Shown: one piece after another, positions 28,325 through 37,364 of the stretch
Numbering within the stretch: the first letter of the stretch is position 1
How the letters are laid out: every line of letters starts with the position of its first letter
Assembly (NCBI RefSeq): GCF_000814325.1
Contig: NZ_JPHF01000002.1
Coordinates: 707,930-771,929 of the forward strand
DNA from: Flavihumibacter sp. ZG627
GTDB taxonomy: Bacteria > Bacteroidota > Bacteroidia > Chitinophagales > Chitinophagaceae
Length of the DNA stretch: 64,000 bases
Reading direction: 5' to 3'
The notes under the pieces: generated by a model
Database searches by the model: none
What the model saw: only the letters and a program-made list of their open reading frames with translations
What the model was told of the DNA's origin: nothing
Translations under genes and position numbers: made by a program

Positions 28325-28355
28325 TTTGCCCTGAAAGGCTATTGCCTTATATTTG
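28325..28355 (+). promoter_or_regulatory. Bacteroidota-type promoter of tRNA-Arg
   Basis: TTTG at 28325-28328 is followed after 19 bp by TATATTTG at 28348-28355, a textbook -33/-7 pair. The mature tRNA begins 9 bp past the -7 box. It is the best promoter match in the window and supports the phylum assignment. Confidence 0.85.
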
Positions 28356-28363
28356 CGCCCCGA

Positions 28364-28437
28364 GGTCTGGTAGCTCAGCTGGATAGAGCAACTGCCTTCT
28401 AAGCAGTAGGTCATTGGTTCGAATCCAATCCAGATCA
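28364..28437 (+). tRNA. tRNA-Arg (anticodon TCT)
   Basis: The 74-nt cloverleaf has acceptor stem GGTCTGG/CCAGATC (one G-U), D arm GCTC/GAGC, anticodon stem ACTGC/GCAGT with loop CTTCTAA (anticodon TCT), T stem ATTGG/CCAAT with loop TTCGAAT, and discriminator A. No CCA is encoded. It has its own promoter and a strong terminator, so it is a single-gene unit. Confidence 0.96.
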
Positions 28438-28445
28438 CTTTTTTA

Positions 28446-28466
28446 TACCCGCACAATGTGCGGGTA
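28446..28466 (+). terminator. Rho-independent terminator after tRNA-Arg
   Basis: TACCCGCAC and GTGCGGGTA form a perfect 9-bp stem around a 3-nt loop, followed by TTTTATTT. It starts 9 bp past the tRNA. Confidence 0.92.
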
Positions 28467-28680
28467 TTTTATTTACCTGGCGTTAATCTCCAGGTTTTTC
28501 CATCTGTCTCAACTGCCATAGAAATGTTAACTTATTGAGTATTTGGACATTAAAATCAATGCTTCTTTGATTTTTACCTCAAATAGTTCAGTGTTCCGGG
28601 TTTCCATGCTGGCGCATAAATGTTGCTAATACACTAATTTCGTGGCTCTTGCCATATCGATCCTCTACCTGATTTTTTTA

Positions 28681-29829
28681 ATGACTAAGCAAATGAATAT
28701 TTTCCGTAATTGGTTATGGTCCCTCGTATCTATTGTATTTATCGCCTCCTGTTCAGATGATAAGAAACCGGCTGCTGCAGGTGCTACTGCCCCTGCAAAA
28801 GATTATTCCGTGTTGGAAATAACACCCAGGAGTTTTGTGGTGAATGCGGATTATCCTGCCATAATTGAGGGACAGCAAAATGTTGAGATCAGGCCAAAAA
28901 TTGATGGATATATTGAGAGGATATTTGTGGATGAGGGGTCATCAGTTAAAAGAGGCCAGCGACTCTTCCAAATCAGTGCTCCACAATATGAACAGGAAGT
29001 ACGAACAGCACAGGCCAATATCAGCATAGCCCAGGCCGATGTTAATGCTGCTGAAATGGAGGTTAACAAAGTAAGGCCCCTGGTAGAGAAAGGTATTGTG
29101 AGCAAGTATGTTCTTGAGTCCGCCAACTTCGCACTGCAATCAAAGCAGGCAGCACTTTCGCAGGCAAGGGCAACCCTCTCAAACGCCCGCACAAACCTTG
29201 GTTATACTATTGTTACCAGTCCCGCAAACGGAGTGATAGGAACCATCCCCTATAAAATAGGAAGTCTGGTAAACAGCAATACGGTTCAGCCGTTAACCAC
29301 TGTTTCAAACATCAATAATATATATGCATATTTTTCTTTGAATGAGAAGCAGGCACTAGATCTTTCTTTAAATATCAGGGGCGCTCATATCCCTCCTGTA
29401 ACACTGATCCTGGCTAATAGTGTTGAGTTTCCGCATAAGGGTAAGGTTGAAACTGCCAGCGGTTTGATCAATACGGAAACGGGATCAATACGGATGCGGG
29501 CCACATTCGCCAATCCGGATAATGTTGTAAGAAGTGGAAGCAGTGGAACGATAAGGATTCCTGCAACACTCCACTCAGCCTTATTGGTACCACAACGCTC
29601 CACTTTTGAGATACAGGGTAAGAAATTTGTGTTTCTGCTGGATACCGCCAATACCGTTAAGAGCACCGCAATAAAGATCAGGGAAAATAGTGGCGGGCAG
29701 TTCTTTGTAGTGGAAGGAGGACTTAAGCCGGGTGAGAAAATAGTATTGGAAGGTGTTGCCAGTTTGCGGGAAAGTGAAAAGATCATTCCCAGGGTTGCCA
29801 ACACAGATAGTATTTACCGTGCCCACTAA
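28681..29829 (+). CDS. RND efflux periplasmic adaptor (membrane fusion protein), lipoprotein
   Basis: This 382-residue protein has a lipoprotein signal peptide with lipobox IASC (Cys about residue 24), so it is anchored in the inner membrane. A biotinyl-lipoyl-like half (VEIRPKIDGYIERIFVDEG) is followed by a coiled-coil hairpin rich in Ala/Gln (about 85-150), the second lipoyl half (TSPANGVIGTIPYKIGSLV), then beta-barrel and membrane-proximal domains. This is the AcrA/MexA family. ATG 28681 starts the signal peptide; a GTG 13 codons upstream is less likely. It is the first gene of an adaptor-pump-channel operon, 26 bp before the pump. Confidence 0.93.
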   Translation: MTKQMNIFRNWLWSLVSIVFIASCSDDKKPAAAGATAPAKDYSVLEITPRSFVVNADYPAIIEGQQNVEIRPKIDGYIERIFVDEGSSVKRGQRLFQISAPQYEQEVRTAQANISIAQADVNAAEMEVNKVRPLVEKGIVSKYVLESANFALQSKQAALSQARATLSNARTNLGYTIVTSPANGVIGTIPYKIGSLVNSNTVQPLTTVSNINNIYAYFSLNEKQALDLSLNIRGAHIPPVTLILANSVEFPHKGKVETASGLINTETGSIRMRATFANPDNVVRSGSSGTIRIPATLHSALLVPQRSTFEIQGKKFVFLLDTANTVKSTAIKIRENSGGQFFVVEGGLKPGEKIVLEGVASLRESEKIIPRVANTDSIYRAH

Positions 29830-29855
29830 TTTCTCCTTTCACCAAAGTAACGAAG

Positions 29856-32800
29856 ATGTTTAAACGCTTTATAGATCAGCCCGTATTATCTACGGTTATT
29901 TCTGTGATCATTGTAATTCTGGGTTTATTGGGATTGCGATCGCTTCCCATTTCCCAGTATCCCGAGATCGCTCCCCCAACAGTTGTTGTATCCGCATCGT
30001 ACCAGGGAGCCAATGCCGATGTTGTTCTTAACAGCGTGGTTATTCCTTTGGAGGAGCAGATCAATGGTGTGGAGAATATGACATACATGACTTCCTCTGC
30101 CGGCAATGATGGCTCTGCCAGGATCACTATCAATTTCAAGATCGGCACCAATCCCGACCTGGCATCTGTGAACGTGCAGAACAGGGTTGCCCGCGCCACC
30201 CCTCTCCTTCCCCAGGAAGTGACCCGCTCTGGAGTTACCACCGCTAAAAGCCAGAGCAGTAATCTGGTGATCTTCTCTTTATACAGTGAGAACCCGGCCT
30301 ACGACCAGACCTTCCTGCAGAACTATGCAGAAATAAATTTGATCCCCCTCATTAAAAGGGTGACGGGTGTTGGCGAAGCCACTGCTTTTGGACGGATGGA
30401 TTATTCCATGCGGATCTGGCTGCGTCCTGATGTGATGGCATCTTATGGCCTAATACCTTCTGATATAAGTGCCGCCCTCGCCGAACAAAATATAGAAGCA
30501 GCACCCGGTCAATTTGGAGAGCAGGGCGGGCAGTCGTTCCAGTATGTAATTAAATACAAAGGCAGGCTTAAGAATGAAGAAGAATTTGGAAATATCATCA
30601 TTCGTTCTGTTGGAACCGGTCAATTACTTCGACTAAAAGATATAGCCCGCATCGAATTAGGCGCCCAGAGTTATGCCAGCACCACAACAACCAACAGCTT
30701 TCCTTCTGTGGGCGTAGCAATCAGTCAGACAGCAGGTTCCAATGCGAAAGAAGTGATTGAGGGAAGCCTTAACGTATTGAAGGAGGCAGAGAAATCATTT
30801 CCTGATGGAATCAAATATGTAAACCTGGTAAACGCCAATGATTTTCTTGACGCATCAATTGGAAAAGTTATCACCACATTAATTGAAGCGTTCATACTTG
30901 TATTCATTGTGGTGTTTATTTTTTTGCAGGATTTTCGCAGCACACTAATACCTGCCATTGCAGTACCGGTGGCCATTGTGGGAACTTTTTTCTTCCTGGG
31001 ATTATTTGGTTTCACCATAAACCTGCTCACTTTATTTGCACTTGTACTGGCCATTGGTATTGTGGTGGATGATGCCATTGTGGTGGTTGAAGCAGTACAT
31101 GCCAAACTGGATCACGGATACACATCCTCCAAACACGCAACCAGGGATGCCATGGATGAAATTTCCGGCGCAATCATTTCCATTACACTCGTAATGGCTG
31201 CTGTATTCATCCCGGTAAGTTTTATTACCGGATCAGCAGGCGTATTTTATAAGCAGTTTGGACTAACACTTGCCATCGCCATCATTCTCTCTGCAGTAAA
31301 TGCGCTTACGCTGAGTCCGGCCCTTTGCGCATTATTACTGAAACCACATCCGGAAGAAGAGCATAAGAAAAAAACTTTCCTGCAAAGATTCTATACTGCA
31401 TTCAATGCCTCGTTTGAAGCAACTACAAAAAAATACAAACGATCTGTATTTTTCCTGGTGAAAAGAAAGTGGGTAGCATGGGCGGGCATACTCTTATTTA
31501 CAGGACTCCTTTATTTCCTGATGAAAACTACGCCCACAGCATTCGTTCCCAATGAAGATATGGGTGCGGTGATGTCTGATATTTCACTGCCGCCTTCTGC
31601 CTCAATAGAAAGGACCGCTGAAATAACAGATGAGATTGAAAAGATGGCTAAAACGATCCCAGAAGTAGAAACGATTTTAAAGATCAATGGCAGGGGAATG
31701 ATCAGTGGGGCCGGAAGTAACTATGGAATGGTGATCATGCGATTGAAGAACTGGGAGGATAGAAAAGAAAAGGGCCAGGATGTTCAGGCAGTTATTGGTA
31801 AGATGTTTGCGAAAACGGCCGGCATCCGCGATGCGCGTGTTATCTTCTTTGCACCGCCTACCATCCAGGGTTTTGGAATGTCGGGCGGGTTCTCTTTTGA
31901 GCTGCAGGACAAGAGTGGAAAAGATATCGCCATCTTCTCCAAAGTTGGAAATGACTTTATTGCGGCGCTGAATAAAAGGCCCGAGATCCAGTATGCGACC
32001 ACTTCTTTCAACCCCAATTTCCCGCAATATGAAATTGATGTGAATGTGGCTAAGGCCAAGGAAGCGGGACTATCCGTAAATGATATCCTCTCCACCATAC
32101 AGGGATATTATGGTGGTGTGTATGCATCAAACTTCAACCAGTTTGGAAAACAATTCAGGGTAATGTACCAGGCAGAGGCGGAGTTCCGTGATAACCCCGA
32201 AAGCCTGAATAATATATTTGTAAGAAATGCCAATGGGGCGATGGCACCCATCATGGGATTCATCAATCTGAAAAGGGTGTATGGTCCTCAATCTATTTCA
32301 AGGTTTAATCTTTTTACATCCATAAGTATTTCAGGTGCACCAAATCCGGGTTATAGTTCAGGTGATGCCATCCGCGCTATTGAGGAAGTGGCAGCGGAGA
32401 TGCTTCCCATAGGTTATGGATTTGAATATTCAGGTATGACCCGTGAGGAGCTTTCTGCAGGTGGACAAACTATATTTATATTCCTGCTGGTGATCGTTTT
32501 TGTTTATCTCCTGCTGGCTGCGCAATATGAAAGTTATATACTTCCTTTTGCGGTTCTTATCTCTTTACCAATTGGACTGGCGGGGGCTTTTCTATTTGCA
32601 AAGATCTTTGGAATAACCAATAATATCTACCTGCAGATCACGCTAATAATGCTGATTGGACTGCTGGCAAAGAATGCGATCCTGATCGTGGAGTTTGCCC
32701 TTGAAAGAAGAAGACAGGGAATGCCATTGGTGGAAGCCGCACTCAAGGGCGCGGAAGCACGATTAAGGCCAATTCTAATGACATCATTTGCCTTCATATT

Positions 32801-33008
32801 CGGACTTGTTCCACTGATGGTTGCAACGGGTGCAGGGGCAACAGGAAACCGCTCCATCGGAACCGGTGCAGTTGGCGGAATGTTAATCGGAACCATCTTC
32901 GGTGTGTTTGTGATACCGGTACTATTTGTCATATTCCAGCATATCCAGGAAAGTATTTCAGGCAAACCGAAACAGGTGGATATGGGCGAGAATAATTATG
33001 AACTCTAA
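29856..33008 (+). CDS. RND multidrug efflux pump, HAE1 type (AcrB-like)
   Basis: At 1050 residues with 12 predicted membrane helices and two large periplasmic loops, this fits the HAE1 family (proton-driven drug export). The N-terminus FIDQPVLSTVISVIIVILG and ISQYPEIAPPTVVVSASY are family hallmarks. Paired aspartates in TM4 (IVVDDAIVVVEA) and the TM10 lysine (GLLAKNAILIVEFA) form the proton relay. It works with the upstream adaptor and downstream TolC-like channel. The transported compounds cannot be deduced. No regulator gene is adjacent; the upstream 28.47-28.68 kb region shows no strong promoter match. Confidence 0.95.
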   Translation: MFKRFIDQPVLSTVISVIIVILGLLGLRSLPISQYPEIAPPTVVVSASYQGANADVVLNSVVIPLEEQINGVENMTYMTSSAGNDGSARITINFKIGTNPDLASVNVQNRVARATPLLPQEVTRSGVTTAKSQSSNLVIFSLYSENPAYDQTFLQNYAEINLIPLIKRVTGVGEATAFGRMDYSMRIWLRPDVMASYGLIPSDISAALAEQNIEAAPGQFGEQGGQSFQYVIKYKGRLKNEEEFGNIIIRSVGTGQLLRLKDIARIELGAQSYASTTTTNSFPSVGVAISQTAGSNAKEVIEGSLNVLKEAEKSFPDGIKYVNLVNANDFLDASIGKVITTLIEAFILVFIVVFIFLQDFRSTLIPAIAVPVAIVGTFFFLGLFGFTINLLTLFALVLAIGIVVDDAIVVVEAVHAKLDHGYTSSKHATRDAMDEISGAIISITLVMAAVFIPVSFITGSAGVFYKQFGLTLAIAIILSAVNALTLSPALCALLLKPHPEEEHKKKTFLQRFYTAFNASFEATTKKYKRSVFFLVKRKWVAWAGILLFTGLLYFLMKTTPTAFVPNEDMGAVMSDISLPPSASIERTAEITDEIEKMAKTIPEVETILKINGRGMISGAGSNYGMVIMRLKNWEDRKEKGQDVQAVIGKMFAKTAGIRDARVIFFAPPTIQGFGMSGGFSFELQDKSGKDIAIFSKVGNDFIAALNKRPEIQYATTSFNPNFPQYEIDVNVAKAKEAGLSVNDILSTIQGYYGGVYASNFNQFGKQFRVMYQAEAEFRDNPESLNNIFVRNANGAMAPIMGFINLKRVYGPQSISRFNLFTSISISGAPNPGYSSGDAIRAIEEVAAEMLPIGYGFEYSGMTREELSAGGQTIFIFLLVIVFVYLLLAAQYESYILPFAVLISLPIGLAGAFLFAKIFGITNNIYLQITLIMLIGLLAKNAILIVEFALERRRQGMPLVEAALKGAEARLRPILMTSFAFIFGLVPLMVATGAGATGNRSIGTGAVGGMLIGTIFGVFVIPVLFVIFQHIQESISGKPKQVDMGENNYEL

Positions 33009-33028
33009 GATTACAATGTTCAATTGAT

Positions 33029-34423
33029 ATGAATAAAAAGATCTCACAATATATTTTTCTGATTGTCACCGGCAGTTTACTTTTTGTTTCCTGTAAGGTA
33101 ACTGAACCGTATACTGCTCAAGAGTCACTGCCTTTTGATCAATACAGAGATCAGCAGCAGACTGATTCTTCCAATATTGCAAGCATCAGCAGAAATGAAT
33201 TTTTCACCGACCCCATTCTGCAGGCATATATTGACTCCGGCATTTCGAATAATCTCGACCTGCAGATGGCCATGATGAGAATTCAGCAATCACAGAGTTA
33301 TTACAGCCAGAGCAAGGCAGCGTTCCTTCCATCTCTCAATGCCAATGCCAGCTTTACAGAATCGAAATTATCAGAAGCGCAGGGTTTCGGAATACGTACC
33401 AGTGCAACGCAATTTGTATTAGGAGTAACCTCAGATTGGGAAGCAGATATCTGGGGTAAGCTGAGGAGCAGTCGGAAGGCCAGCCTGGCATCCCTCCTGC
33501 AAACAGAAATGGCTTCAAAGGCAATACAAACAAGGCTTGTGGCAGATATTGCCAATTATTATTACCTGTTGCTGGCATTAGATGAGCAGCTTGCCATTAC
33601 CCGTCAAACCGTTATCAACTGGGATACAACGGTTCAAACCATGCGTGCGCTTAAGGAGGCTGCCAGTGTTACGGAAGCGGCCGTTGTTCAGAGTGAAGCA
33701 CAGCGTTATGCAGCCGAGGTCACTATTCCCGACCTCAAACAAAGTATCAGAGAAACAGAAAATGCTTTGAGTATTTTATTGGGAAGAGCACCAGGGGCAA
33801 TTGAAAGAAGCAGTTTGCAATCGCAACAGATGGTGGCAGCTTTACAAACAGGTGTGCCGGCCCAGTTATTGGTGAACAGGCCTGATGTTCAGCAGGCAGA
33901 GTTGAACTTCCGTTACTATTTTGAAATGACCAATGTGGCGCGCAGTTTTTTTTATCCCAGCTTAACTATAAATGCTTCGGCCGGATTATCGTCTTTAGCG
34001 CTTGCAGATTTTCTTGATCCCGCATCCTTTGCTGCAAGCATCGGTGCAGGAATTCTGCAGCCCATTTTTAACCGCCGCCTAAACCGAACCAGGCTTGAAG
34101 TGGCGCGCTCCCAGCAACAGGAGGCCTTGCTTGGTTTCAGGAATACGTTGCTGAATGCAGGCCGTGAAGTTTCTGATGCAATATCTCTTTATGAAAATGC
34201 CGGGGAGAAGATTTCTATAAGGACTTTACAGATGGATGCATTACAGAAATCTGTGGACTTCTCCGAAGAGTTGCTACAGAATGGATTTGCCAATTATATA
34301 GAGATCATCAATGCAAGACAAAGCCTTTTGTTGGCAGAGTTGGGCAAGGTAAATGACCGGCTCCAGCAATTGCAGAGCGGCGTAAATCTTTACCGCTCCC
34401 TGGGAGGCGGATGGAAGAACTAA
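33029..34423 (+). CDS. TolC/OprM-family outer membrane efflux lipoprotein
   Basis: This 464-residue protein has a lipobox LLFVSC (Cys about 22), then two repeated outer-membrane-efflux units, each with long Ala/Gln-rich helices and a short beta segment (for example LDLQMAMMRIQQSQSYYSQSK and the equivalent RPDVQQAELNFRYYFE). This is the NodT/OprM group of TolC-like channels. It lies 20 bp after the pump gene, completing the tripartite system. Its stop is 3 bp from that of the convergent PmoA-like gene, with no hairpin terminator between. Confidence 0.93.
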   Translation: MNKKISQYIFLIVTGSLLFVSCKVTEPYTAQESLPFDQYRDQQQTDSSNIASISRNEFFTDPILQAYIDSGISNNLDLQMAMMRIQQSQSYYSQSKAAFLPSLNANASFTESKLSEAQGFGIRTSATQFVLGVTSDWEADIWGKLRSSRKASLASLLQTEMASKAIQTRLVADIANYYYLLLALDEQLAITRQTVINWDTTVQTMRALKEAASVTEAAVVQSEAQRYAAEVTIPDLKQSIRETENALSILLGRAPGAIERSSLQSQQMVAALQTGVPAQLLVNRPDVQQAELNFRYYFEMTNVARSFFYPSLTINASAGLSSLALADFLDPASFAASIGAGILQPIFNRRLNRTRLEVARSQQQEALLGFRNTLLNAGREVSDAISLYENAGEKISIRTLQMDALQKSVDFSEELLQNGFANYIEIINARQSLLLAELGKVNDRLQQLQSGVNLYRSLGGGWKN

Positions 34424-34426
34424 AAC

Positions 34427-35461
34427 TTATTCACTAAACTCGGTTGCATAAGCATTGATCTCATCAGCACTATGCTTCCTTCCCGAGCCTATGAAAACAC
34501 GGTAACGGAAATGAGCCGCTTGTCCGGGTTCCAGCTTCATATCCAGTTTCTCTGCTCCCTTGCTGAACACTTCCGGACCAAGCGGATTAACGGAAAAAAG
34601 TCCGTAGCCGCGTGCATGCCAGTAAGAGGGATAATATATATTGGAAGGGTGATCAAATATGGCCACAGTAACATCTTTACCATCTTTCTTTCCCTGCATC
34701 ATCACCCAACGGGCACGGGTACCCCAAACAGAATCACCCTGTAGCCCTTCACTGCTGGTATACATGCCTGTTAGTCCACCCGCCGGAAGCACCGGCTCTT
34801 TACTGATCTTTCCATCCTTGCCTATGTAATCACTTTTTTCTGTTGAAGGCATTTCCAGCTCACGCGCTAAACGGATTGCAAAAAATCCATCTTTAACATC
34901 TCGGAAATAGACTTTTTCCTTTTGCGCGGTTAACATGGTGGAACGTTCAATCAGGAGGTCATTATTCTCAATCCTGAACTGGTAACTGGTTTTTTCATCG
35001 AGCAGTTGGCGTCCATCCGGACTCATCCATTTAGCACTGATCACGAGGCTCGCATCCGTGAGTCCACCCGTTTTATCGATAATATTCTCATGGAGGATTG
35101 TTCCATATTTATCCCTTTTTGAAGGCTCTATAGCCGTTGAATTATTCCAGAAATCATATCCGTTCACTGATTCATAATTCATCCACATGCCAACCTGGTG
35201 CGGGTGATCGGTACGGTCGCCGGGCCTTGGTTCGAGCGGAAAACCACGCGTAATAGTGATGCCATCCAGGGTATTCAGCGGGTAAAGAAATGGCTTTCGC
35301 ACAGAATCATCATATCGATACGAAGTGATCAATACATCCTTGTAAAAAAGGTCTACCCGTTTATCAACCGGACGGTCAATAAACTCGAACCCCTTTTCCT
35401 TCTCCTGTGCATATAATGAAACGCTCGAAAACAACAGGAGGCTAACCAGTATCTTTCTCAT
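34427..35461 (-). CDS. PmoA-like (DUF6807) family secreted protein
   Basis: This 344-residue protein has a signal peptide (ends SLYAQ). It contains the conserved patterns ITRGFPLEPRPGDRTDHPHQVG, with the His cluster seen throughout this family, and AIFDHPSNIYYPSYWHARGYGLFSVNP. The family was named PmoA after weak similarity to methane monooxygenase subunits, but in Bacteroidota it occurs with glycan-degradation genes. It lies 18 bp downstream of the GH130-like gene on the same strand, so a carbohydrate-linked role is plausible. The enzymatic activity is unproven. Confidence 0.85.
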   Translation of the reverse strand: MRKILVSLLLFSSVSLYAQEKEKGFEFIDRPVDKRVDLFYKDVLITSYRYDDSVRKPFLYPLNTLDGITITRGFPLEPRPGDRTDHPHQVGMWMNYESVNGYDFWNNSTAIEPSKRDKYGTILHENIIDKTGGLTDASLVISAKWMSPDGRQLLDEKTSYQFRIENNDLLIERSTMLTAQKEKVYFRDVKDGFFAIRLARELEMPSTEKSDYIGKDGKISKEPVLPAGGLTGMYTSSEGLQGDSVWGTRARWVMMQGKKDGKDVTVAIFDHPSNIYYPSYWHARGYGLFSVNPLGPEVFSKGAEKLDMKLEPGQAAHFRYRVFIGSGRKHSADEINAYATEFSE

Positions 35462-35479
35462 ACATTTTTAGTTTTATGG

Positions 35480-36631
35480 TCAGTCTATAGGATCTGGAAG
35501 AGCAGGCTTTGCGGGATCGTAAATGGCAACGGCAACTTCAGAATCGGCGCAGCCATAATAAAGAAACCACATCTTTTTGAAATAAACCAGTCCCTCCATG
35601 AAAACAGTTCCCTGCACGTACTGGCCGCTTTTCTCAAATGGTTCCATGGGTCTGAAGAAAGGAAGGTCAAGCCTTCCGATCGGCTTTAACGGATCATTGG
35701 CATCAAACAAAACCTGCCCGCCGCAATAGGAATTGGGCGTAAAGCGCGGATCGCCCTGGGTGGGATTGTTCTTACCATTGTAGAGTAAGAGAATCCCATC
35801 TTTGGTGATAATAGCTGGTGGGCCGCATTCGGTCAGGTCACTGTCAAAATATCCCTTACGGGGCGATATAAGCGCTAATGGTTCACCGTCCGCTCCCAGC
35901 ACCGGCTCCCAGTCCACCAGGTTGGTGGAGGTGGCGGCAAACACCCCCAGTTCCCCCCAATAGAGCCAATACTTCCCGTTGATCTTTGCAACTACCTGTT
36001 TATCGTCCTGAAGGCGTGTAATGATAGATGCAGATTTATGTGCAATCTTATTGAATTTACCGCCATGTGCTGTTTCAAAAATAGGTCCGTGCTTGGTCCA
36101 GTTCACCAGGTCGCGGGAGGTAGCCACACCCAGCCTGGGTAGTTCGCGGTTCCACTGCGTATAAAAAACAACATAGGTGCCGTCTTCGGTTACTGCTACC
36201 CGTGGATCCTCTACCCCACCGGGCCACTCGTATTTCTGCTGATCATCTTTGCCTGGGTATAATACGGGCGACGGCCTCCTTGTGAACGCAATGCCATCAG
36301 TACTTTCAGCAAGTCCGAGGCGAGAGGTGCGAAACCCGATGCCGATACCCGATTTGTCCTCCGCCCGGTACAGCACATACACCTTACCATCTTTTACAAC
36401 AGCACCCGGATTGAATGTATCGTTGGATTCCCAATCGACCTGCTTTCCGATAATCGGATCTTTAAAGCGGGTATTGCTGTCAGGGGAAATGACCGGGTTC
36501 ACCTTCTCCGGTCTTTTAAAACCACCAAAGGCCCATTCGGGCAATCTTCCAATAGCATCCTGCTGCGCAATAGATGGGATGGTGATCAGGTTGAGAACAA
36601 TTCCGAATAAATATATTCCTTTACAGTTCAT
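35480..36631 (-). CDS. GH130-like glycoside phosphorylase/hydrolase, secreted
   Basis: This 383-residue protein has a signal peptide (ends SIAQ) and a five-bladed beta-propeller pattern. Family features are DTFNPGAVVKDGKVYVLYRAED, the WPGGVEDPRV motif and the GGKFNKIAHKSASI region. GH130 members process beta-mannosides by phosphorolysis or hydrolysis; secreted members lacking the phosphate-binding pocket are hydrolases, which I cannot decide here. It is paired with the PmoA-like gene. No SusC/SusD pair is adjacent, so it is not part of a full polysaccharide-utilisation locus in this window. Confidence 0.8.
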   Translation of the reverse strand: MNCKGIYLFGIVLNLITIPSIAQQDAIGRLPEWAFGGFKRPEKVNPVISPDSNTRFKDPIIGKQVDWESNDTFNPGAVVKDGKVYVLYRAEDKSGIGIGFRTSRLGLAESTDGIAFTRRPSPVLYPGKDDQQKYEWPGGVEDPRVAVTEDGTYVVFYTQWNRELPRLGVATSRDLVNWTKHGPIFETAHGGKFNKIAHKSASIITRLQDDKQVVAKINGKYWLYWGELGVFAATSTNLVDWEPVLGADGEPLALISPRKGYFDSDLTECGPPAIITKDGILLLYNGKNNPTQGDPRFTPNSYCGGQVLFDANDPLKPIGRLDLPFFRPMEPFEKSGQYVQGTVFMEGLVYFKKMWFLYYGCADSEVAVAIYDPAKPALPDPID

Positions 36632-36753
36632 GGCAGGCTTTTGAAAATGAATCAGGGTCTAAAAGGTACGTTATTAAAGTTTTACGTACAAGAACGCATG
36701 ATCTTAGTCAACGAATTACCTGCCTGGTTGTTTTGTTTTTAAACCACCATTAA

Positions 36754-37359
36754 ATGAATGATTGCAATAACGCTGCACCTGCCAATCTCCTGCCATTTGA
36801 TGGAGAAGTGCTATACTATGGAAATGTAATGAATGGCCCCGAGGCTGCAGAATATATGCAGGTTCTATTATCCACCATTGATTGGCGAAATGATATCAAT
36901 ATCATCTTCGGCAAAAAAATCATTACCAGCAGGAAAGTTGCCTGGTATGGGGAGAAGCCATTTGCCTATACTTATTCTCATTCAACCAAAGAGGCATTGG
37001 CTTTTACGCCGGAACTTATAGCCCTGAAGAATCTCACAGAGCAAATTACCGGCGAACAGTTCAATGCCTGCCTGTTAAATCTTTACCACCATGGTGGCGA
37101 AGGAATGGGATGGCATAGTGATAATGAAAAATCAATTACACCAGCATCTGCCATTGCCTCTTTAAGTTTCGGGGCCGAGCGAAAGTTCAGTTTCCGGCAC
37201 AGGCTCTCAAAGGAATCAATATCTGTAATGCTGGAACATGGAAGCCTCTTATTGATGAAAGGAACTACACAAACTCATTGGCAACATTCCTTACCAAAAT
37301 CTACCCGGGTAACCGAGGCGAGGATCAACCTCACCTTCAGGCATATGATAGATCAGTAA
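36754..37359 (+). CDS. AlkB-type alpha-ketoglutarate-dependent dioxygenase
   Basis: This 201-residue protein has a jelly-roll core. Iron ligands are visible as H-x-D in GWHSDNE (about 122-128) and the distal His in HWQHSLPKS (about 174-180). The 2-oxoglutarate-binding Arg lies in RINLTFR near the C-terminus. NLYHHGGEGMGWHSD is typical of the ALKBH2/3-like group that repairs N1-methyladenine and N3-methylcytosine in DNA. It stands alone, with its stop 5 bp from that of the convergent beta-helix gene. RNA substrates are also possible. Confidence 0.9.
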   Translation: MNDCNNAAPANLLPFDGEVLYYGNVMNGPEAAEYMQVLLSTIDWRNDINIIFGKKIITSRKVAWYGEKPFAYTYSHSTKEALAFTPELIALKNLTEQITGEQFNACLLNLYHHGGEGMGWHSDNEKSITPASAIASLSFGAERKFSFRHRLSKESISVMLEHGSLLLMKGTTQTHWQHSLPKSTRVTEARINLTFRHMIDQ

Positions 37360-37364
37360 GCATA

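Noticed and set aside
28256..28456. Minus-strand ORF reading IGFEPMTYCLEGSCSIQLSYQ-like sequence
   Set aside because: It is antisense to tRNA-Arg; this string is a well-known spurious translation of tRNA genes.
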